DNA of 64,000 nucleotides from JAPWJZ01 sp041287865 (GCA_041287865.1 JBGGMV010000009.1:45457-109456), one strand, 5' to 3'. Positions 26,096 through 35,073 are shown, numbered from the stretch's first letter. Translations and numbers: made by a program. Notes: generated by a model from the letters alone, not told the origin.

Positions 26096-26832
26096 GGCGC
26101 GCGTTTTTTGGCTTTGGAGGCAAGGATGCGGTTGGTTTCAGCGAAGGCCTCGGGCGTGCCGACATGGTGCCAGTCGCCGTCATGGCGATGGGCGTGCAAC
26201 TTGCCCGCCAGTTCCGCCTTGTGGAACAATTCGAGGAAGGAGAAAGCGCCGTCCTTGCTGTCTTTGAACAGACGCGGATGCACGATGCGCGGGCCTGCGA
26301 AAATGAAATTTGCTTCTTTATCGGTGCGCGCCTTGAACACCGGCTGCGATGTGCCGTCAGCGAGGTAATAATCGCCCTTGCCCGCATAGCCCGGCAGATC
26401 CTGCGTAGTATGTAGCAGCAGCATCAAATCCATCTTTGACGCATCCCATGCGGATTGCATCTGCTTGAGCGTCGAGCCGCCGGGGCCGTCTGTCCACAGA
26501 ACATCGGCGTTCAGCACAAAAAACGGTTCATCGCCGAAGAAGGACAGCATCTTCTTCACGCCGCCGCCCGTATCCAGCAGTTTTTCTTCGCGCGAAATCG
26601 TGATCTTGGGGGATTTGCGGGTTTTCAAATGATCGACGATCATGTCGGGCAGGTAGTGGACGTTGACCACCACTTCCTCCACACCCGCTTCCTCCAGCGC
26701 GTCGAGCGCGCGATCGAGCATGGTCGATCCGCCCACCAGCAGCAGCGGTTTGGGGCAGGTGTCGGTCAGGGGGCGCATACGCTCGCCCATACCGGCGGCG
26801 AGGACGAAAGCTTTCTTGGGCGTGGCGGCCAT
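26092..26832 (-). CDS. Sugar-1-phosphate nucleotidyltransferase, MurU-like
   Basis: 246 aa nucleotidyltransferase with the signature AFVLAAGMGERMRPLTDTCPKPL (positions about 8-30; shown only as family evidence in two parts: LAAGMGERMRPLT and PKPLLLVGG). In alphaproteobacteria this position is held by MurU, N-acetylmuramate-1-phosphate uridylyltransferase of the peptidoglycan recycling shunt. Its partner kinase AmgK, usually between tsaE and murU, is missing: tsaE ends only 2 bases upstream. Without AmgK the substrate is uncertain. Confidence 0.85.
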   Translation of the reverse strand: MAATPKKAFVLAAGMGERMRPLTDTCPKPLLLVGGSTMLDRALDALEEAGVEEVVVNVHYLPDMIVDHLKTRKSPKITISREEKLLDTGGGVKKMLSFFGDEPFFVLNADVLWTDGPGGSTLKQMQSAWDASKMDLMLLLHTTQDLPGYAGKGDYYLADGTSQPVFKARTDKEANFIFAGPRIVHPRLFKDSKDGAFSFLELFHKAELAGKLHAHRHDGDWHHVGTPEAFAETNRILASKAKKRAP

Positions 26833-26834
26833 GG

Positions 26835-27290
26835 TTACCCTTCCTGTTTGCGGGCTGTCCAGCTGCCGTGGGGGGTGAAGGTCACTTCCCGCGCGGTGTC
26901 GGAATCGGCCACGAAATCGATGGTTATATCTAGCCTATCCTTGGGCAAAAGGCTACCGAGCCGGTCGGGCCATTCGACCACGGCGACGGCCCCGCGGCGC
27001 GCGTCATCCCAGCCCAGTTCCAGCACATCCTGCTGTTTTTCAAGGCGGTAGAGGTCGAAATGCCATATGGCGGGGCTTTGCGCGTCATAGACCTGCACCA
27101 GCGTAAAGGTGGGGCTGGGCACTTCTTCCTCGGCGGGGGACAGCGCGTTAACCAATGCGCGGGCGAAAACCGTCTTGCCCGCACCAAGCCCGCCCTTCAG
27201 CGCCAGCATGTCGCCGGCCTTTAAAATCCCCGCAAGGCGCACGGCCAGCACGCGCATGTCTTCTTCGTGCTCGATGCGGATATTTTTCAC
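26835..27290 (-). CDS. tsaE: tRNA threonylcarbamoyladenosine ATPase subunit TsaE
   Basis: 151 aa P-loop ATPase with GGLGAGKTVFARALV (about 33-47) and HFDLYRLE (about 74-81), the TsaE hallmarks. Works with TsaB, TsaC and TsaD to place t6A at position 37 of ANN-decoding tRNAs. GTG start overlapping the ankyrin gene stop (GTGA). Confidence 0.93.
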   Translation of the reverse strand: MKNIRIEHEEDMRVLAVRLAGILKAGDMLALKGGLGAGKTVFARALVNALSPAEEEVPSPTFTLVQVYDAQSPAIWHFDLYRLEKQQDVLELGWDDARRGAVAVVEWPDRLGSLLPKDRLDITIDFVADSDTAREVTFTPHGSWTARKQEG

Positions 27291-28117
27291 GGCTTGGGAG
27301 GCTTCAGCTTGAATTTGCCGGGCGGAGGGGTCGGCGGTTTCGGGCCCTGCCTTTTGACGACAGGCTCGTCCACTTCTTCCACCTGCTTGCGGCGTGGCTC
27401 TTTCGGCAGCGTATCCTGCACCGCCTGTATCAAATCGGCGCAGAGGCGTTTACCGTGCACGGCAAGATCGCCGTTCAGCAGCGCGGTTTCAAGCGGCGTC
27501 TGCATCTTGTTATTACGCACCAGCAGCGGCGCGCCGAGCGAAAGCAGCTGGCGCACATTGTCTTCGTTGCCGGGCGTTTCGCCGAAGCTGCTGTCACCGG
27601 CGGCAAGATGCAGCGGCGTATTGCCCATCCAGTCCTGTGCGTCCAGCTTCGCGCCGGCCTGTACCAGCACGCGGATATTTTCGGCGGCCCAGTTATAGGT
27701 TGCCATCAGGTGCAGGCCCGTCGCGCCCTTGGCATCGGCGGCGGTGGCGTCCGCGCCGTGCTTCAGCAGCACCTCGAGGATATATTCGCGCTTTTCGTTG
27801 TGGCATTCCTCCAGCAGCGGGGTGCGGCCGTCTGCGTCCGCCGCGTTGATATCGGCGCCGAAGCCTTTCAGCACCTCGATCGTGTCTTCGGTGCGGCCGG
27901 GGGCACGGGGATGCGTCCAGCGGTCGCGGTTCTGCGCGCCCAAGGCCAGCACCAGAGGCGGTGTACCGCCGGGCGTGCGCCACTGCGCGGCATCCGGCTG
28001 CTTGGCCAGGAAGATGCGCAGGAAGTCGGCATCGCCGCCGTGGACGGCGCGGAAAAACTCCTCGCGCTCCGCGTCGATTTTGCCTCGCGCAGGGCCATGC
28101 AGGCTGTCGGGTGACAC
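27287..28117 (-). CDS. Ankyrin-repeat protein
   Basis: 276 aa; about four to five ankyrin repeats between residues 20 and 215 (for example GADINAADADGRTPLLEEC, ATGLHLMATYNWAAENI, MGNTPLHLAAG). The C-terminus is Pro/Lys-rich (PTPPPGKFKLKPPKP). No signal peptide. First gene of the tsaE-addBA operon, GTG start. Ankyrin repeats mediate protein binding; the partner is unknown. Confidence 0.85.
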   Translation of the reverse strand: MSPDSLHGPARGKIDAEREEFFRAVHGGDADFLRIFLAKQPDAAQWRTPGGTPPLVLALGAQNRDRWTHPRAPGRTEDTIEVLKGFGADINAADADGRTPLLEECHNEKREYILEVLLKHGADATAADAKGATGLHLMATYNWAAENIRVLVQAGAKLDAQDWMGNTPLHLAAGDSSFGETPGNEDNVRQLLSLGAPLLVRNNKMQTPLETALLNGDLAVHGKRLCADLIQAVQDTLPKEPRRKQVEEVDEPVVKRQGPKPPTPPPGKFKLKPPKP

Positions 28118-28255
28118 CTTGGGCTCGCTCCGTTAAACTGCTGTAGAAACTGGTAAAATCGATATTATCCCCGCGCCCGAAAGCTGTCAATCGACTATGA
28201 AAACCGCTACTTCAAAAGATAGACTCTTGCGCGGATATATGACATAAAAACACCC

Positions 28256-29266
28256 ATGAGTAGCGCAGCGCATAAAACAGATGTCGTGATCGTAGGAGCG
28301 GGGCCGGTGGGCCTCTTCGCCGTGTTCGAATGCGGCATGCTGAAAATGAAATGCCATGTGGTTGACAGCCTTGAACAGGTGGGCGGCCAGTGCACCGCGC
28401 TCTATCCCGAAAAACCCATTTACGATATCCCCGCCCTGCCCACCGTCGCCGCCGGCGACCTGATCGCGCAGCTGGAGGAACAGGCCCGTCCCTTCGGCCC
28501 CGTCTATCACCTGAACCAGCAGGCGCAGACGGTTGTGAAAACGGGCGAGGGCTTCACCGTCACCACCACGGCGGGCACGGTCATTGACTGCAAGGCCATT
28601 ATCATCGCAGCTGGCGCAGGCGCCTTCGGCCCGAACAAGCCGCCGCTGCAAGAACTTGCCGTTTACGAAGGCAAGTCGATTTTCTACATGGTCAAGCAGC
28701 GCAAGGATTTCGCCGGCAAGAAACTGGTGATTGCGGGCGGCGGCGATAGCGCCGTCGACTGGTCGATCTCGCTGGCCGATATCGCAGAAAAGATTTATTT
28801 CGTGCATCGCCGCGACAAATTCCGCGCCGCGCCCGAAAGCGTCGACAAGCTGCAGAAACTGGCCAGCGGCGGCAAGGTGGAGATGGTTATTCCCTACCAG
28901 CTGCATGCGCTGAAGGGCGACAACGGCAATCTGAAAGAAGTGATCGTCGCCGACCTCGACGGCAAGGAAAAATCGCTGCAGGCCGATGTGCTGCTGCCCT
29001 TCTTCGGCATCACGCCGCAGTTGGGGCCTGTGGCCGACTGGGGCGTGACGGTGGAGCACCACCATATCCCCGTCGATCAGTCGACCAGCAGCACCAACGT
29101 GCCCGGCATCTTCGCCGTCGGCGACATTGCGACATACCCGAAAAAGCTGAAACTGATTTTAACCGGCTTTGCCGAAGCGGCGCAGGCTGCCCATGCCATT
29201 CACCCACTTGTTTTCCCGGGAGAGGCGCTCCATTTCGTCTACTCCACCAGTAAAGGAGTTCCCTGA
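28256..29266 (+). CDS. Ferredoxin/flavodoxin-NADP+ reductase, thioredoxin-reductase-like
   Basis: 336 aa two-dinucleotide-binding flavoprotein. FAD site VIVGAGPVGLFA (about 10-21), GGQCTALYPEKPIYDIP (about 44-60, the type 2 FNR signature), NAD(P)H site AGGGDSAVDW (about 160-169) and the C-terminal FAD motif GIFAVGDIA (about 282-290). It lacks the CxxC redox pair of thioredoxin reductases, which points to ferredoxin/flavodoxin reductase activity. A NifU-like Fe-S protein follows immediately, compatible with supplying electrons for Fe-S assembly (inference). Confidence 0.88.
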   Translation: MSSAAHKTDVVIVGAGPVGLFAVFECGMLKMKCHVVDSLEQVGGQCTALYPEKPIYDIPALPTVAAGDLIAQLEEQARPFGPVYHLNQQAQTVVKTGEGFTVTTTAGTVIDCKAIIIAAGAGAFGPNKPPLQELAVYEGKSIFYMVKQRKDFAGKKLVIAGGGDSAVDWSISLADIAEKIYFVHRRDKFRAAPESVDKLQKLASGGKVEMVIPYQLHALKGDNGNLKEVIVADLDGKEKSLQADVLLPFFGITPQLGPVADWGVTVEHHHIPVDQSTSSTNVPGIFAVGDIATYPKKLKLILTGFAEAAQAAHAIHPLVFPGEALHFVYSTSKGVP

Positions 29267-29267
29267 C

Positions 29268-29834
29268 ATGTTTATCCAGACCGAACAAACCCCCAACCCC
29301 GCGAGCCTGAAATTCCTGCCCGGCTGCGAAGTCATGGTGCGCGGCACGGCGGAATTTACGGGTGCTGACAAGGCGGCAGCATCTCCCCTCGCCCAGCAGC
29401 TGTTCAAGGTCGAGGGTATCGCTGGCGTCTTTCTGGGCGGCGATTTCATCACCATCACGAAAACCGAAGCCGCGAACTGGATCGCGCTGAAGCCGATGAT
29501 TCTGGGCGTGATCATGGAGCATTTCACGACGGGCCGCCCCGTGATGAACGACGAGCACCTGCATGATTCATCCGGCCATGCGTCTTCCGCCGATGGCGAG
29601 GACAGCGAGATTGTGAAACAGATCAAGGAACTGCTGGACACGCGCATCCGCCCCGCCGTAGCACAGGATGGCGGCGATATTGTCTTCCATTCGTTCGAGG
29701 ACGGCGTGGTGTTTCTGAGCATGAGGGGCGCCTGCGCGGGCTGCCCGTCATCCACCGCGACGCTGAAAAGCGGCATCGAGAATCTGCTGCGCCATTTCAT
29801 CCCCGAAGTGAACGAAGTGCGGGCGGTGAACTGA
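29268..29834 (+). CDS. NifU/Nfu-family Fe-S cluster scaffold protein
   Basis: 188 aa. N-terminal Nfu_N domain (FIQTEQTPNPASLKFLPG) and C-terminal NifU domain with the cluster-binding CxxC in RGACAGCPSS (about residues 149-158). It carries and delivers iron-sulfur clusters. The ATG at 29268 has AAAGGAG upstream; earlier in-frame ATGs fall inside the reductase gene. It overlaps the ADP-ribosylglycohydrolase start by one base (TGATG). Confidence 0.93.
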   Translation: MFIQTEQTPNPASLKFLPGCEVMVRGTAEFTGADKAAASPLAQQLFKVEGIAGVFLGGDFITITKTEAANWIALKPMILGVIMEHFTTGRPVMNDEHLHDSSGHASSADGEDSEIVKQIKELLDTRIRPAVAQDGGDIVFHSFEDGVVFLSMRGACAGCPSSTATLKSGIENLLRHFIPEVNEVRAVN

Positions 29835-30988
29835 TGCCCTCCCTTGATAAAATCAAGGGCTGCTTTTTACTAGGCGCCTGCGGTGATGCACTTGGCGCGC
29901 CGATCGAGCTGATGAAGAACCTGAACGACATCATCAATAAATACGGCGAGGAAGGGCTGACCGATATCATCCCCTTCACCAACGCCTATGGTAACGGCGT
30001 CGATTATCCCGCGGGACGCCTGACCGATGACACCACCATGACGATGGCAACCGTATCCGCGATGATCAAGGCGGGAAAACAGGATATCGATACGCTGCGT
30101 CCCCTGCTCTGGCAGGCCTGGATCAACTGGTGCAGCCATCAGGACAATAGCGAAGGACTGAAAGATAAAGTCGACACGAAAATCGACTGGGATGCAAACG
30201 ATAAAGCCTTCTGGTTCAAATGCGGCGCAGGCGCGGGCACGATTGCAGCGCTGTCGCAGGAAAAATGGGGCACGGTTGCCGAACCCGTCACCTATGACTG
30301 CGTCATCCGCGGCAAGCAGGTGAAGGGCCCCAATCTGGGCTGCGGCGGAATGATGCGCGTGGCGCCCCTTGCGCTGCTTGATTTGAAAGCGAACGAGATT
30401 TTCGAGCTGGCCTGCGAAAGCGCCGCCATCACCCACGGCCATCCCGAAGGCTACACGGCGACGGGCGCAACCGCCCTGCTGATCCATTTCGCGGCAAAAG
30501 ACATGGATATGAAAGACGCCGTCGCCAAAACCATCGAGACGATGCAGGCCTATGCCGAAAACCCGCTCTATAAAGACGGTGTCGCCATCGCCCTCAAGGC
30601 TCTGAACCACGCCCAAACACGCGCGGCAGAGGAACCGCATCTTTACCGCACCATCGACGCGCTGCCCGCCGAGTTGGGCTACACAAACGCCTTCCTTGCG
30701 ACGCCGGTGCTGGCGCAAACGGCCTATGCGCTGCTATCGGCACCCGCCGCGAAAGATGCAAAAGCCGCGCTCTGCCTTGCCGCGAACCATAGCGGCGACA
30801 GCGACAGCGTGGCCGCGATCGTCGGCAACGTGCTGGGCGCGCGCCATGGCGTAGGCGCCGTGCCGAAAGAATACCTTGATGCCCTGATTCAAAAAGACGA
30901 TATCGCCACAATGGCCGAGCGGCTGTCGGCGGCACTGGCACCCGCAGCGCCGCAGGTAGCGCCTGCGCGAAAAAATCCCGCGCCCTGA
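29834..30988 (+). CDS. ADP-ribosylglycohydrolase family protein
   Basis: 384 aa DraG/ARH-type hydrolase that removes ADP-ribose from proteins or small molecules using two Mg2+ ions. Both metal-site motifs are intact: LTDDTTM (about 62-68) and SGDSDSVAAI (about 321-330), with the N-terminal GCFLLGACGDALGAPIE (about 8-24). Cytoplasmic. Translationally coupled to the Nfu gene. No ADP-ribosyltransferase is visible nearby, so the substrate is unknown. Confidence 0.9.
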   Translation: MPSLDKIKGCFLLGACGDALGAPIELMKNLNDIINKYGEEGLTDIIPFTNAYGNGVDYPAGRLTDDTTMTMATVSAMIKAGKQDIDTLRPLLWQAWINWCSHQDNSEGLKDKVDTKIDWDANDKAFWFKCGAGAGTIAALSQEKWGTVAEPVTYDCVIRGKQVKGPNLGCGGMMRVAPLALLDLKANEIFELACESAAITHGHPEGYTATGATALLIHFAAKDMDMKDAVAKTIETMQAYAENPLYKDGVAIALKALNHAQTRAAEEPHLYRTIDALPAELGYTNAFLATPVLAQTAYALLSAPAAKDAKAALCLAANHSGDSDSVAAIVGNVLGARHGVGAVPKEYLDALIQKDDIATMAERLSAALAPAAPQVAPARKNPAP

Positions 30989-30992
30989 AGGT

Positions 30993-31988
30993 TTAGGGGA
31001 TCTGGCAGCTCAGGTTGCCCTGAGAGGAATACATCGCATCCTGCGTGTACCACTTGACGATATCGTCGTAATGCGACGTCGTGTTCGAGGAATTGAAATC
31101 CGCATAAACGAATATGTTGTCCCCGTCCTTGTTTTCATCTTCCGCCGTGCCTGTCGTGGCCGAGGTCGATAGGCGTGTGCCGGTGCTGGTATAGGCACCC
31201 GCGCCATTGGCGCCATGGCTGACGAGGACATAGGCGACCGCCGTCACGTTACGTGCCACGGGGTCGAACGAGGTGGTGGTCGTGGCGGTGTTGACGCTGG
31301 CATAGTTCCCGCCCGTCGAATCCCGCGTAATAGGCACCAGCCTGACGCCTGCGGTGTCCTGCACGACGATGTCGGAAGCGATCATGGTGGTGTCGGGGCA
31401 GCAGAACCGCGCCTTCGGCCCGTCCCTGTTATAGGCGCCGCTGACAGCCGTACCATCCCCGTACATCCATGTATACGCTGTCCTGCAGCGGGCATGGGCC
31501 AGCGCGACCGAGGTTGCGGCGGCCGAGCTGTCGATCGCAAAGGCCGGGCTTACCCGGTAGGTGATAAGATTTCCCCAGCCGTCCAGCACGTCGCTTCTGG
31601 TGATGCCGAGCGTCGCGTAGGGAACGATGCCCTCGTTGAAGTTCGTGGCGCCGTTCCTGCAGGAAGCGTTGCCGCGGACATTCGGAACCGTGATGCCGCT
31701 TGCGCCGCTGCCCACCTCCATGCCGCGCGGCTGCGTCGTGACCGTGGTGTTCGGCTCGCCCGGGCAGGGGATGCGGTTGTTATGCTGGGCATAGGCCGCC
31801 AGCACCATGGCGATTTTCTGCATATTCAGCTTGGTGGCATTGTATCGCGCTGTATTCTCGATCGGCTGGATGACCGATACCGTCACAAAAATGCTCATGC
31901 TGATGATGCCGATGACGACGGCCATTTCCACCAGCGTCACGCCGGACTGGTCTCGCCGGAATTCAAGGATTTTATCAAGCCCCATCAT
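30993..31988 (-). CDS. Prepilin-like protein C of a paralogous triplet
   Basis: 331 aa. N-terminal prepilin peptidase site and hydrophobic stalk, QSG/VTLVEMAVVIGIISMSI (residues about 14-34, with Glu+5), then a large globular domain with NRIPCPGEP, EGIVPYATLGI, ARFCCPD and YVLVSHGANGAGAY. Start chosen at 31988, with AGGA upstream; the frame is open further but that part has no pilin features. Third gene of the operon, 28 bases after gene B. Likely an inner-membrane pseudopilin or minor pilin. Confidence 0.85.
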   Translation of the reverse strand: MMGLDKILEFRRDQSGVTLVEMAVVIGIISMSIFVTVSVIQPIENTARYNATKLNMQKIAMVLAAYAQHNNRIPCPGEPNTTVTTQPRGMEVGSGASGITVPNVRGNASCRNGATNFNEGIVPYATLGITRSDVLDGWGNLITYRVSPAFAIDSSAAATSVALAHARCRTAYTWMYGDGTAVSGAYNRDGPKARFCCPDTTMIASDIVVQDTAGVRLVPITRDSTGGNYASVNTATTTTSFDPVARNVTAVAYVLVSHGANGAGAYTSTGTRLSTSATTGTAEDENKDGDNIFVYADFNSSNTTSHYDDIVKWYTQDAMYSSQGNLSCQIP

Positions 31989-32016
31989 CGAATGTTCCTG
32001 TCCAGCTAAGCCCGTT

Positions 32017-33087
32017 TCAGGGGCAGGCGGCTCCAGTTTGAATGTTGACCATCGGTGACGGCGACCACGCGTTTGTAAAAGCGGAAGCAACCGGCACGGG
32101 AGGGCAGCCCGGCTGGAAATTGCAACCGTCGGTGCTGTTATTGCCGACATCGCCATAAAGCGTAGACATGGTTTCGAAAATAACGATGTCATCGAAATAA
32201 TAGCTCGAGGATTCCATCCGGGGCATCTGGACAAAGGCTGTATTGCCCGAGCTGCCAGTGGCATTGGCGATCTCGCCGGCGGAAGCGCCGGTGGTCGAGG
32301 ACCTCACGGTGGTTCCCGTCCCCACATAGGCGCCCACGCCATTCGCGCCATGGCTGATCAGGATCATCGCAGGCTGGATCGGGATCGAATAGGTGTTAAT
32401 CGAAGGGATAGGCGCAGGCGCATGGTGGTTCCCGTATTCCGAGTTGCCGGGCGAGGTGGTGTTGCCCGTGACATCCGACCCGGCGCTATTGGTGATCGTC
32501 AGACCGTTTGAGGCCTTCTGGCAACAGGCCATGGTCTGCTGCGGGTACCAGTTGCAGTTGGTCCCGCAACCACGGTCGACCCAGACGTCCTTGACCCTGC
32601 ACAGGTCGTGCACCTTGAAGTTCGGGTTGGCCGCAAGATAAGAGGCCGCATCAGCGGCCGAGAGCGAGACCAGTGTGTTCATATGATAGGTCAGGTAACG
32701 CCCCCAGGCGTCCTTGATATCTTCCTCCATCAGGCCGATCGTTTTAAAGGGAACGATGCCGTCCTGCAGCGACGTTGTCGTGGAGCAAGAACCCGAAGCC
32801 GTGCCGGAGGTGCCACTGCCACGTTCGGCCCCATAAGGCGGATCTACTCCTGCAACGGGCGTCGTGTCAGGATCAGCAGGGCAAGGAACCCGGCCGTACC
32901 GCTGGTAGTAAACGGAGAGCGCGTGGATGACTTTGTTCATTTTCACGATTGTTTCTTCTTCCTGCGTTTCCCGCGTCGTTGACCGCATGGAATAGAGGAA
33001 GCCGACCCCCGCCAGACCCGCGACAAGGATCACGATCGCCGTGAGGACAAGAGCAGACCCCTTGGTGCCTGTATTCGTATTTTTCAT
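32017..33087 (-). CDS. Prepilin-like protein B (PilX-like N-terminus)
   Basis: 356 aa. N-terminus KG/SALVLTAIVILVAGLAGVG (about 9-28) is a hydrophobic stalk after a Gly but without the F-T-L-I-E signature, recalling PilX-type minor pilins; Glu+5 is absent. The C-terminal domain is paralogous to A and C: GRVPCPADP, DGIVPFKTIGL, DAWGRYLTYHMN, MACCQK and ILISHGANGVGAYVGTG. GGGAGGG precedes the ATG. Conserved Cys residues suggest disulfides outside the cytoplasm. Confidence 0.82.
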   Translation of the reverse strand: MKNTNTGTKGSALVLTAIVILVAGLAGVGFLYSMRSTTRETQEEETIVKMNKVIHALSVYYQRYGRVPCPADPDTTPVAGVDPPYGAERGSGTSGTASGSCSTTTSLQDGIVPFKTIGLMEEDIKDAWGRYLTYHMNTLVSLSAADAASYLAANPNFKVHDLCRVKDVWVDRGCGTNCNWYPQQTMACCQKASNGLTITNSAGSDVTGNTTSPGNSEYGNHHAPAPIPSINTYSIPIQPAMILISHGANGVGAYVGTGTTVRSSTTGASAGEIANATGSSGNTAFVQMPRMESSSYYFDDIVIFETMSTLYGDVGNNSTDGCNFQPGCPPVPVASAFTNAWSPSPMVNIQTGAACP

Positions 33088-33115
33088 CGAATATCCCTCC
33101 CCTGCTATAGCGCGC

Positions 33116-34045
33116 TCAGGGCAGCGCGCAACTGCCTGAACCTGTTTCCGCGAAAACCTGGTCTTGCGTCCGCCACGCGACGACATCGTCGTAGTGGGCC
33201 GTTCCGGACAGCTCAACCCTTGTCCTGTAAATATATGTCGTGTCTGCGTCGCCGTTTTCGCTTTCCGACGTGCCGGTGTTGGACAAGGACGGCGAGCGGT
33301 TGCCGTCCTCCAGGAAAGCGCCGGAGCGGTTCTCGCCATGGCTGACCAGCACGAATATCACTGTCGTGATGTTATTGGATGTCTGCGTCAATGTGGGCCC
33401 CGCATAGAGCGTGTCCACCGCGGCATAGTTGGAGTTGTCACGGGTAAAGGGGTAAAGCGCCACGCCGGAGGCGTCGGTCACCGACAGCTCCTGCCCCGCA
33501 AGGCTCTTGTCCGAGCAGCAAAAACGCGCGCGCATGGGGTTGCGGTTGAGGACGCCGGATATCCAGCTCGACGACCGGCACCATCCATGGACGTTGTTCG
33601 CGATGGTCGGATCGCGCGCGAAATTGGCGTTGACGCGGTAGGTGTAGTAGTTTCCGTGCGCATCGATGACATCTGTCTTGATAAGCCCCAGCGTCCGGTA
33701 GGGCACGATGCCTTCGTTGTAAGCAACGCCGTTATTCATGCAGCCGCTGGCGGTCAGCGTGGGCATCGCGTTGCCGCTGGCGCCGCTGCCCACTTCCGCG
33801 CCCACGGGCTGCGTCGTGTTGGTCGTGGTGGGATCAGCCGGACATGGGATGCGGCTGTTGCGTTGCGCGTAGACAGAAAGCGTATTTATAATCCGTGCCA
33901 TATTGTCTTTCGTAACGGAAACTTTTCGCTGCTGCGTCAGGGGGATCGCAATCTGCAGGCACATAGCAATGACAAGGCCCATCACTGCAAGTGATACGGC
34001 CAGTTCAATCAATGTGAACCCTGCGTTATTGCTCCGGTAGTTCAA
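33116..34045 (-). CDS. Prepilin-like protein A (type IV prepilin N-terminus)
   Basis: 309 aa. The N-terminus has a textbook prepilin motif, AG/FTLIELAVSLAVMGLVIA (about 8-27, Glu+5 present), for cleavage by PilD-type peptidase. The globular domain repeats the family pattern: SRIPCPADP, NEGIVPYRTLGL, ARFCCSD, FVLVSHGENRSGAF and a Cys near the C-terminus (GSGSCALP). TTG start, with GGTGAG upstream. First gene of the three-gene operon. Confidence 0.87.
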   Translation of the reverse strand: MNYRSNNAGFTLIELAVSLAVMGLVIAMCLQIAIPLTQQRKVSVTKDNMARIINTLSVYAQRNSRIPCPADPTTTNTTQPVGAEVGSGASGNAMPTLTASGCMNNGVAYNEGIVPYRTLGLIKTDVIDAHGNYYTYRVNANFARDPTIANNVHGWCRSSSWISGVLNRNPMRARFCCSDKSLAGQELSVTDASGVALYPFTRDNSNYAAVDTLYAGPTLTQTSNNITTVIFVLVSHGENRSGAFLEDGNRSPSLSNTGTSESENGDADTTYIYRTRVELSGTAHYDDVVAWRTQDQVFAETGSGSCALP

Positions 34046-34347
34046 GTTAAACGCTCACCCTATAGCGGCAAAGACACCGCTAGCCCTGAATATCTTATCG
34101 TACAGGTAATCCCTTTAATTCTCGTAAAGGATTTTGTTTAGAAAGTGAGAATTTTTGGCCGGATTTATTAAGTAAAATTTAGTCTTTTCAAATTGTTAGA
34201 CGGGTTAACTTTTGGAGGGTCTTCCACGCGGATACAGGTTTCCGGGTACCGCTTTTACAAGACCCGAAAATGTCTTCTGTTAACTATTTTAGAAGGCAGA
34301 AATTACAGCCAAACCCGTTCTTGAACGGGATGACAAATAACCCGGTC
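34046..34347. other. Intergenic region between gcrA and the prepilin operon
   Basis: 302 bases, distinctly AT-rich. It must hold the prepilin operon promoter (minus strand) and the gcrA 3' end. CCCGTTC-TT-GAACGGG at 34314-34329 is an inverted repeat that could fold after gcrA, but no T run follows on the minus strand. No open frame or RNA gene seen. Confidence 0.5.
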
Positions 34348-34983
34348 TTATGCCGTGACTTCCTCGTCTTCGTCCTCGGCCTCTTCCTCGACAACGACTT
34401 CCTCGATCTCCTCGTCCTTGGCTGCTGCGGCTGCGGCAGCCTTGCTGGCTGCTGCGGCTGCGGCGGCGGGGCGGCCGCGGCTGGAGGTCTGGTAGGCCAT
34501 CGCAGCATGGTCGGGGCAATAGGGCGTGCCGACGCGGATGCCGCGGCCGCAGAAGGTGAAATCGGCTTCGCGCGGATCGCCGATCGGCCATTTGCACATG
34601 CGTTCGGTAAGATCGATCAGCGGCGTGCCGCCGTTGAGCGGCAGAATCTCTTTTTCAGGCTTGCGCGGCTCTTCCACGTCGCGGTTGTGCATCAGCGGCG
34701 GGTGCTTGGTCTGCTGCTGCGCGGGCTTGCGCGGGGCTACGGATTCCTTGGGTGCGGCGGCCTCTTTGCGCGGTGCGGCGACGGCCTCTTTTTCCTTCTT
34801 GGCGGGTGCTGCGGCGGGCTTCTTGATGGGGGACGGGCGTCCGGACAGGCCCATGCGGTGCGCCTTGCCGATGACAGCGTTACGCGTCACGCCCTTGCCC
34901 AGCGTCTTGGCGATCTCGGCGGCGCTCTTGCCGTCTTTCCACATCTTCTTGAGAAGGTTGATGCGTTCGTCTGTCCAGCTCAT
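34348..34983 (-). CDS. gcrA: GcrA cell cycle regulator
   Basis: 211 aa. The N-terminal helix-turn-helix GcrA domain is nearly canonical: WTDERINLLKKMWKDGKSAA (about 3-22) then GVTRNAVIGKAHRMGLSGR (about 30-48). In Caulobacter, GcrA binds RNA polymerase sigma-70 and activates promoters with CcrM-methylated GANTC. A low-complexity middle is followed by a conserved C-terminal part (CKWPIGDP, FCGRG, YCPDHAAMAY) and an Ala/Glu-rich acidic tail, longer than usual. Start at 34983 with a purine-rich GGGGA upstream. Confidence 0.93.
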   Translation of the reverse strand: MSWTDERINLLKKMWKDGKSAAEIAKTLGKGVTRNAVIGKAHRMGLSGRPSPIKKPAAAPAKKEKEAVAAPRKEAAAPKESVAPRKPAQQQTKHPPLMHNRDVEEPRKPEKEILPLNGGTPLIDLTERMCKWPIGDPREADFTFCGRGIRVGTPYCPDHAAMAYQTSSRGRPAAAAAAASKAAAAAAAKDEEIEEVVVEEEAEDEDEEVTA

Positions 34984-35073
34984 TAAAAGTCCCCAATTAC
35001 ATAATCTGCCCGTGGGCCCAATAAGAGAATATAGCACCGATTCGCGCGAATAGAAGAGCCTTATGGAGCCTTT

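Noticed and set aside
32017..33339. Longer form of prepilin-like protein B starting at 33339
   Set aside because: The extra N-terminal part overlaps gene A antisense-like composition and would bury the membrane stalk; the ATG at 33087 has a strong ribosome-binding site.
34314..34329. CCCGTTC/GAACGGG as a gcrA terminator
   Set aside because: Two-base loop and no T run on the minus strand; mentioned only as an inverted repeat.
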